Assembly (NCBI GenBank): GCA_028095005.1
Contig: CM051459.1
Span: 133,263,657 to 133,327,656 of the forward strand
Direction: 5' to 3'
From: Rhynchospora pubera
Lineage: Eukaryota; Streptophyta; Magnoliopsida; Poales; Cyperaceae
DNA length: 64,000 nt
Of this stretch, positions 57,276 through 64,000 are shown in pieces (within the stretch, counting starts at the first letter, position 1; every line of letters starts with the position of its first letter). The notes under the pieces were generated by a model. The model was not told where the DNA came from, did not search any database, and saw nothing but the letters and a program-made list of their open reading frames with translations. Position numbers and translations under genes: made by a program.

Positions 57276-57504
57276 AAAGCTACAATGTGTACGGATGGAA
57301 ATAGGCACTACAGTTAGTACAATATTATTTTATTTTCTATGGCAGTTTCTGTGTAGCTTGTTTGAAACAAAGCATAATGCGGCCATATTAGATCCGATTG
57401 TTCTATGTTTCGCAAGAGGGGGTGTATCCGGGGTGTTACCGGGCGTAGCACGTGGCTTGAGCTGGCAAGGCGAGTCAGTACATCTCACGTTATTCTCACG
57501 AGAG

Positions 57505-57933
57505 CAGGGCTGTCAACAGATACGATATGATACGGAACGGTAGAAAATATTTGTTTAATTTTTTTATTTATATTTTATCCGTATCCGATAAAAAAGATTT
57601 TATCTGTATCCTACCGCACCCGTTAAAAATTAACGGTATGGATAGGATAACGATACATAATGGATGATAATAATAATATTGTTAATTTAATAAAAAATAT
57701 ATATAATGTGCTAAATAAATAATATCAAATAAATATATAGATAACGTAAACATTTAGATAATATTTTAGATATAACAAAAATCATGAAATTTATTCTCAT
57801 ATCAATGAATTTAAAATTTCTATATATAACTAATTATAAATTATAATATAATATAGAGTGTAAATTAATTTTTTCACCATCGTAAATAAATTTGGATGAA
57901 GATCAAAATTAATAATATATCTTACGAAGTATG

Positions 57934-57974
<41 letters not shown>

Positions 57975-58160
57975 AAGATATTATCCGTTAGAAAATGAAT
58001 ACGAAATAGCCCTTACCCGTATCCGATAAGTTAACGAAAAGTTTTTTTTACCTGTACCCATACTCATTAGTCTAACAAAAATAAAACCTTATCTTTACTC
58101 ACCTTATCGAATACGGTACGAATAGAATAAACGAACAAACGAATTTCATTAACAGCCATA
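57505..58160. mobile_element. non-autonomous hAT element
   Basis: Left CAGGGCTGTCAACAGATACG, right AACAGCCATA, flanked by CACGAGAG and CACGTGAG (7 of 8). ACCCGTATCCGATAA-like subterminal motifs; AT-rich centre with (TA)n at about 57940. Confidence 0.75.
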
Positions 58161-58168
58161 CACGTGAG

Positions 58169-58772
58169 CTTAGGCCAAGGAAACTTTTATATTAGGGAAA
58201 ACTTTAAGTTCGCCGATATTATCATTTATATATTCTCTATACAACTTTTCAAGTTTCAACCATCATGGAAACTAAATAAATGAAACAAAAGTCAGCCCCT
58301 TCCTATATACTCTCTCCATTTCGTTTCTCAATGAAGTGTTCAATTATGTAATTTTTGAAAAATGAATTTCAGATTTCTAATAATTATAGAACCTTAAAAA
58401 TTCATTTAAGCATGAAATTTTATGTACATGCTAAAAAAAACGAATATGAATAATCCAAAGATATAATTCTTTCATATTGTAAACTTGAAAAATATTTTAA
58501 ATAATTTTTCAAACTTAGGATATTTTATTTCTATAATTTCAAAAATTATATTTAAATTTTTTATTTTTTCACGGTCTTCCTAAATAAATACTCACAAATT
58601 TATAAAAAAAATTCATTGATATGAAAAAAAAATCTATATCATCCACGATTGCTAAGAATAAGAAGAGATCGTGCAACGTGCGATAATTGCACTAGTTAAA
58701 AATAATTTTATTAGATTATGTTTTTTATTTGTATGTTATCATGTGCATAATCGTCAATTCATTCATGTCATG
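58169..58772. other. intergenic, no gene seen
   Basis: AT-rich DNA between two hAT-type elements. No feature recognised. Confidence 0.5.
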
Positions 58773-59312
58773 TATGTGAATGAAAAACTCATAACTAGTG
58801 AATTTGCTCGAACTCGATTTAGAAAAAAACTCGGTTGTATCTCGAGTCAGTATAACTCAAGTTCAACCAATTTGGTCAGCTGACAAGTCAAGTTTGAATT
58901 AAGTTCATCTCAACTTGCCAACTCATAATATATTATTTTTTAAAATAACATTATCAACATGATTTATGAGTATTAAAAACTCCTAAAATTATAAAAAAAT
59001 TTCTTATATATTTTTATTTTAGATAATTGTAATATATGACAAATTGAGTTTGAAGATATATATTTCTTCAAATTAATAGAAAGTTAAGTATATTGTTTAT
59101 ATCATTCTTTATATCAATTTTGAAGTACATGTACTTATTTTAAGATGGGTCGTGATTAGTGAACCAGCTCGAGTTAGAAACAAGTCGAGTTTGATCGATC
59201 TAACTTTAAAAACTAGAAAATGGTTCTAACTCGACTGGAGCCAAGTTGATCACAGCTGATCCGAGTTTTGAGTCATTCCAACTTGCTTGAACTCGACTTG
59301 TATCTAGCCCTA
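58773..59312. mobile_element. non-autonomous hAT element, ACTCGAG family, older copy
   Basis: Same layout as 44083-44736 (GTGAATGAAAAACTC start, TATCTAGCCCTA end, AACTCGA motifs), with a perfect 8-bp target duplication ATGTCATG (58765-58772, 59313-59320). The left terminus has mutated from TAGGGGTG to TATGTGAA. Confidence 0.82.
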
Positions 59313-59512
59313 ATGTCATGCATGCTTATGAGGAGCTAGAAATTTTTTTTTATTAGTGGTTCGATTACTTTATCATCTGTTGATATTAATAGACAAGTAC
59401 ATAATCACAACTGTAACTACAGAAGTTAATAATATTAATAGCAACATTGTTTTTTTCATTTTTTGAGGGTCAAATACGATGTTCATCTTAGTAGACATTG
59501 AGCCTTCACTAA

Positions 59513-59665
59513 GTCTCCGTTTGGATGCGTTGAGAAGAAGAAGTAGGAAGAAGGAAGAAGGGAAGAAAAAAAATTATAAACAATCTAAACTCTTCACAAA
59601 GTTATACACTTTCCAATACTTCTTCCCACTTCTTTCCTTCTTTCCACACCTATCCAAACGGATCC
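59513..59665. mobile_element. Tourist-like MITE (PIF/Harbinger type)
   Basis: GTCTCCGTTTGGATGCG to CCTATCCAAACGGATCC with TAA on both sides (59510-59512, 59666-59668), the 3-bp duplication typical of Harbinger. Confidence 0.85.
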
Positions 59666-59668
59666 TAA

Positions 59669-60050
59669 ACTATGATTCATTTTATTTATTTGCACACTGA
59701 GCTGGTAGGCAAAAGCTATGATTCTAATCCGATTCAAAACCCACAAAAACAATCGGTACAAATTGATTCAAATTTTAATGTTTGACCAAATATATATCCG
59801 CTATTAAATTGCACTCACGTTTAAAATTTGTTAGAATTAGATTTCGAATCTGACTTGCTGATTGCATTAAGTTGAATTGTTACATGGACGGGAGACGATT
59901 CATCTTCAAGTCAATTCGATTTAGTGGTCTATTTAGTTTATCTTTTCTAATTTTTAATCTTATATTTCTACCAATTACAAGTTTTTATTAAAAAAAATGC
60001 CTGTCAAATTGTCAAGTCCCGGAGTCCCCCTTGACCAATCCCCATCCGCT
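59669..60050. other. intergenic, no gene seen
   Basis: AT-rich; nothing recognised. Confidence 0.5.
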
Positions 60051-60199
60051 CCCGCGCGGGACCGTCCAGCGCAGCCTACGAACCTCCGATCTGATCTGGA
60101 CGGTTCGGACCTATCAATCTAGTTACATGCACGGGGCTTCCTTTGCCATTGCGATTAAATCAGACGGCTGTAATTTCTGCGCTGCACGGTCCCGCGCGG
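60051..60199. repeat. GC-rich inverted repeat, possible MITE
   Basis: CCCGCGCGGGACCGTCCAGC near 60051 pairs with GCTGCACGGTCCCGCGCGG near 60181; ~24-bp arms with a ~100-bp loop, strikingly GC-rich in an AT-rich setting. Confidence 0.6.
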
Positions 60200-60422
60200 T
60201 ACTGGATTTCATTTCCCCCCTTGAGCTCCTTATAACGATATAAAGTTGGCATGTCCCATCAACTTTAGACCTGACCGTCTGAATTGTGGCGCTTCCTATT
60301 TCCCATCAAAGGCTTCTGTCCCCGTGTAAAAATACGGCATACAATTTTTTAGTGGAAAGAGGTAAAGTTTGATTCCAAAAGTTTCTAAATCACGAATAAT
60401 AAAATCACAGCCAAAATCTAGA

Positions 60423-60990
60423 CGTTTGGCAACATTAAAATTCAGTGGTATGAACGGTCAAAGTTAGCATTTTTTTATTTAGTGTTTGAAGTTAAACATT
60501 AGTAAAATTAGTACTAATTAAAATTAATAATTGTTGTTTGACATGATAGGTTAAAGTTAGTGATCAAAATAAATGTATTCACTTAAAACATTCATTTTAT
60601 TCTAGGCATTTTAAAATTCGAAAATTTTAAATCTTGAAATTTTGAAAATTTAAAATTTATAAAAAATTGAATTTTAAAAATTTTGAACATTTAAAATTTG
60701 AAAATTTAAAATATCAAATTGGAAAATTTAAAATTCGAAATTTTGAAATTCGAAAAATTAAAATTCGAAAATTTAAAATTTGAAATTTGAAATTTTGAAA
60801 TTGAAATTGCAGCAAGTCCATCAAAAATGCATTCGAAAAATGGGACAATTATTTTTAGAGAGAAAGAGAGAAGAACGACCAAGTTAGGGAGGTAGTGCTA
60901 ATCTTGTTTAACACAAAGTTGTTTGACAATACAAGGTTCAAAGGTTAGCTCGTTGATACACGAGTCAAACTAAATTTGTGATTGCCAAAC
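60423..60990. mobile_element. putative MITE, unit 1, with AAATTT-rich core
   Basis: GTTTGGCAAC opens and GATTGCCAAAC closes. The core is an imperfect microsatellite of GAAAATTTAAAATTT. A second, diverged unit follows at about 61010-61425. Confidence 0.5.
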
Positions 60991-61009
60991 AGACCCCTAT
61001 CAAAGTCTA

Positions 61010-61430
61010 GTAGGATCAAGAGTTAAAGTTAACATTTTGGAATTAGTGTTTGAGGTTAAAGTTAATAAAAATTAGTAATCGTTATTTGGAATGATATGTT
61101 AAAATTAGTGATCAAAGTGAATGCATTCACTCATAACATTTATTTTAATCTTGAAATTTTAGAATTGATATTTTGAAAATTTGAAATTTTAAAAAGTTGA
61201 AATTTTGAAAATTTGAAATTAAAAAAATTTAAAAAATTTTGAAAGTTGAAAATTGAAATTTATTGAAGTTTGAAATTTGAAATTTAAAATTTTAGGTTTT
61301 TCTCCTTAGATATGACATAATTTTTTTTTTTTTGGTGTTTGAAGAATGCTCAAATATGAAATGACCAAGTTAAGGAAGTAGTGCTAATCCTGTTGATCCC
61401 AAATGAACCCGTAATTGCCAAACGGGCCCA
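61010..61430. mobile_element. putative MITE, unit 2 of the AAATTT family
   Basis: Shares GTTAAAGTTA...TTAGTGTTTGA(A/G)GTTAAA, the AAATTT core, GACCAAGTTA(G/A)GGA(G/A)GTAG and AATTGCCAAAC with unit 1. Confidence 0.5.
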
Positions 61431-62210
61431 AGACTCTGTTCTTATACTCTATGACTGAACGACTAAATGACAATCTAGAACTTGTAAAGCGACTCACCAT
61501 AGAGAAACATACAACCTCATAATTAAGTACTATAACCACCATTAGCTACTTTGGCCATTCGGGCACTCCAACAGAATTAAATGCACATATTGCAACAAAA
61601 GTCAACAGCAGAAAACTTAAATTGAATTAAACAAAAAATCATCAAACACTTCCAAACAAATTCATCGGAATCTAAAGTCTCTCACAAGACCATTCAACGA
61701 ATTAGAAAAGTATCCAGAATTTTTCCAATGCAGCAGGGTCATATCAAAATTAGTGCACTAAAACAAAGATGAGAATGATATACGAAGCCGATATTCTTTA
61801 TACTAATTTTTATTTAAAGGACAATATTCTGTACAGATTGTTCCTACAAATGATCTCTTTTACTGTACGAACTAAAACATGTCTCTAGGCACATATCAGC
61901 GAGTTTATTCTCCATTGCAACAAGTAAAGGCTCCACTTTGATAACTTTGGTTCATAAAGGGAGGTCCTTATTATGAGAAGCTAAATCCTTGAAAACAAAA
62001 TTGCAGCCTTCAAAGAAGTGCATGAATAAACTTATTTCAATATAAATCCCCTGAACATTTATTTTTTTACAAATAACACCACCAAAAAGGGCTGAAAAGC
62101 TATGCATCATAGCTCTAGATTACCTGCGTGCCATATATCTTCCTTACCAGTTCATGCACTATTCAATACCAGATCATTTTGATTTTCTTTTCTGCCAATG
62201 CACATTTTCT
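61431..62210. other. 3' flank of RING-ePHD copy 3
   Basis: Non-coding; the part from about 61975 is paralogous to the 3' flank of copy 2. No BRCT code recognised. Confidence 0.5.
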
Positions 62211-63845
62211 CTAGCTGATTGACTCTTCCCTAGATGGAAGATACAATTTTAAATAAAAGGAACAGCATAAACCATGACAAAAGGAATTTGATGAAGGGAA
62301 AAGGAAACTACTACCTCTCACTTGACCTGCTAAAACTCTCGTTAGCTGCCAGATCAGATTGTTTGGAATCACTATTGCATGGCAATTTCTCACATGCATG
62401 ATCTGGGCATAACATCCAGCGGTTCTCCTATTTCATTCAATTCAAGATGTTTAAGATGAGCTCTAATCGAAAATATTAACAGCACATAACAGCCTATAAG
62501 AATCAGTCTGGTAATGGTAGCTTCACAAAGGACGACCTACTTTATTAAATTTGAGCTGTTTTTTGTTTTTGATTTTTTGGCTAAGTTGGGGATTAATAAG
62601 TGATAACATTCAAGCAACTCTATTATCCCAGAATGCCCTTTGGAGCAGAAATAGCAAAATGAATATAACAATGATAAAGTTCACCGAAATAGTAGCACAT
62701 ACTGTATCCCAGCGACAACCTCGAACTTGGAATGCACAAGATGGATGGTAGCTCTTCGGGCAAGGCTCATAGTAACAACCGAGAGCTGCCCCATTACGAC
62801 CGCACTTGGCACATATGAGCTTCGTGCTGCGTCGGATTTCATTCTGTAAGTTCACGAGTTGATCGCCTTGATGACATATCCTAGGAGTCCTGCAAACCCA
62901 CTATTAGCTAAAATTAGTGATAAAATCAATGCAACTTATATTGTTGTAAAACATTATATTCTAAGATTTATTTGGGATAAATTGAAATTGATAAAATTCA
63001 TCAAAAAGATAGCGATAAGTACTATGCAGGCAAGTGCTTATTACATCACAATGTTTTAGTAAGATGTTATGCAAGAAAGATGCTTCAAAACAGAAGTTTG
63101 CAGATCAAATGAACCATTTAAAATTGTATTATATCTTCCCTACATTCCGGGGAAAAGCCACATCATAAATAAGCTTATACTAATATTAAGTAGTAAGTAC
63201 CATTCCAGGCATTCTTCATGAGCATATAAAACTCTTGCTTTGCTATCATTGTCTGGTTCGCACACCTCCTTCCCCTTTTGAATGCAAATAAGTTTGCCAA
63301 AACCCTGAGAAAAACAGCATTGAAAAACACAACTGTATTCCCTTTCATAACAGCAGTGTGCCATTAGTGCCCAAAGAACAATTTACGTTCATGCCATCCA
63401 CATAATTGGGTGCAATGATACCTATGTATCAATTCTGGATCCTCAGGATGGTTATTTGCAACACCAGAATCTTGTAGAAATATCACAAATCAATACTGCT
63501 TCAACATACTAAATCAGCTTACCCCATAATCTAATCAGCATGCTAATACTGCATGCTAATACTAGGTTATCCGATCATAGGAATACATAAATCAGTACAC
63601 ACATGTGAAAGACGCACACACATATACACGAAAGAGGGTTCTAAAGTTACCTCCAAGTCACGCCTGAATGAATGGCAAAAAATGCATTCATCTTCATATA
63701 ATCCAACTGGAACTGGGGAAGAGAGTAACTTTAGCCTCTTCACAAAAGGGCCAGCCCACTCTTTCCTATGTGTTCTCTTCTTCCTGCTGGTACCAGGATT
63801 CATACAGGGCTGGCCTGAATCTTTTGAGGATGATTCATCAGCTCT
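62211..63845 (-). CDS. RING-ePHD protein of BRCA1/BARD1 type, copy 3 (3' part, gene continues past window)
   Basis: Exons visible (minus): 63651-63845, 63201-63304, 62703-62889, 62315-62427, 62211-62229; lengths 195, 104, 187, 113 mirror copy 2 (198, 104, 187, 113). They encode the basic linker and the ePHD finger (ECIFCHSF, YAHEECLEW, LICAKCGRNGAAL, CPKSYHPSCAF, MLCPDHACEKLPC). The last exon is cut short: REESIS and a stop where copy 2 has a 23-residue tail. RING and middle exons must lie beyond 64000. No lesion seen in the part present. Confidence 0.75.
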
Positions 63846-64000
63846 CTACAGTCATAAGTATTGCATATCTAGATGTCAATCCTACATGGAATGTTAAAAT
63901 TGATGACCAAGCACATGCTTTTTAGTCTCCTAAATCTTTTAATGTTCACATTTATCCAAGTGCCTGTGTTTGTCTTTGTGTTTTCACAGAAAATAGAAAA

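Overview
The window is nuclear DNA of a flowering plant. It is AT-rich, its genes are split by GT-AG introns, and it holds plant-specific families: a coiled-coil NLR resistance gene, plant mobile domain (PMD) genes, Ac-like hAT transposons, a Ty1/copia element with an initiator-Met tRNA primer site, and a villin headpiece exon. The species cannot be named from the sequence. All exon joins below were made by hand from splice sites and reading phase; no transcript or database evidence was available.

Layout. 1-2373: a copia retrotransposon (minus strand, gag missing) inserted in an NLR gene whose 5' part is 2374-2978. 2979-8164: mostly non-coding with one MITE. 8371-15509: PMD element A, a long-TIR transposon with a 9-bp target duplication and two decayed convergent genes; it sits inside an older hAT-like remnant. 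15901-21126: a complete hAT transposon with an apparently intact six-exon transposase, inserted in a LINE remnant. 21611-25470, 45934-49435 and 62211-64000: three same-strand paralogues of a RING plus extended-PHD gene of BRCA1/BARD1 type that end without BRCT domains. 26623-38475: a larger inverted-end, TA-flanked element carrying host exon fragments and a satellite, itself split by a second hAT (31085-36739) with a deleted transposase. 38487-43305: eight palindromic elements packed end to end between TA tracts. 49727-56328: PMD element B, in which both genes look intact. The rest is small hAT and Tourist-like elements and AT-rich DNA.

The most notable system is the pair of PMD elements. Each carries near-identical ~185-bp terminal inverted repeats, a different perfect 9-bp target duplication, and two convergent genes: a ten-exon PMD protein (808 aa in B) and a 316-aa protein with two BED-like C-x2-C/H-x3-H fingers. 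No DDE transposase is visible in either copy. The layout resembles MuDR (two convergent genes, long TIRs, 9-bp duplications) with a PMD gene where mudrA would be. Every TIR also holds GTACGCG-type hairpins with a TATAAA core. The PMD protein, the double-finger protein and the hairpins make a plausible but unproven mobility system.

The second notable structure is the cluster of TA-flanked palindromes. Its members share an internal core but have at least six different terminal sequences, as if ends were exchanged between elements.
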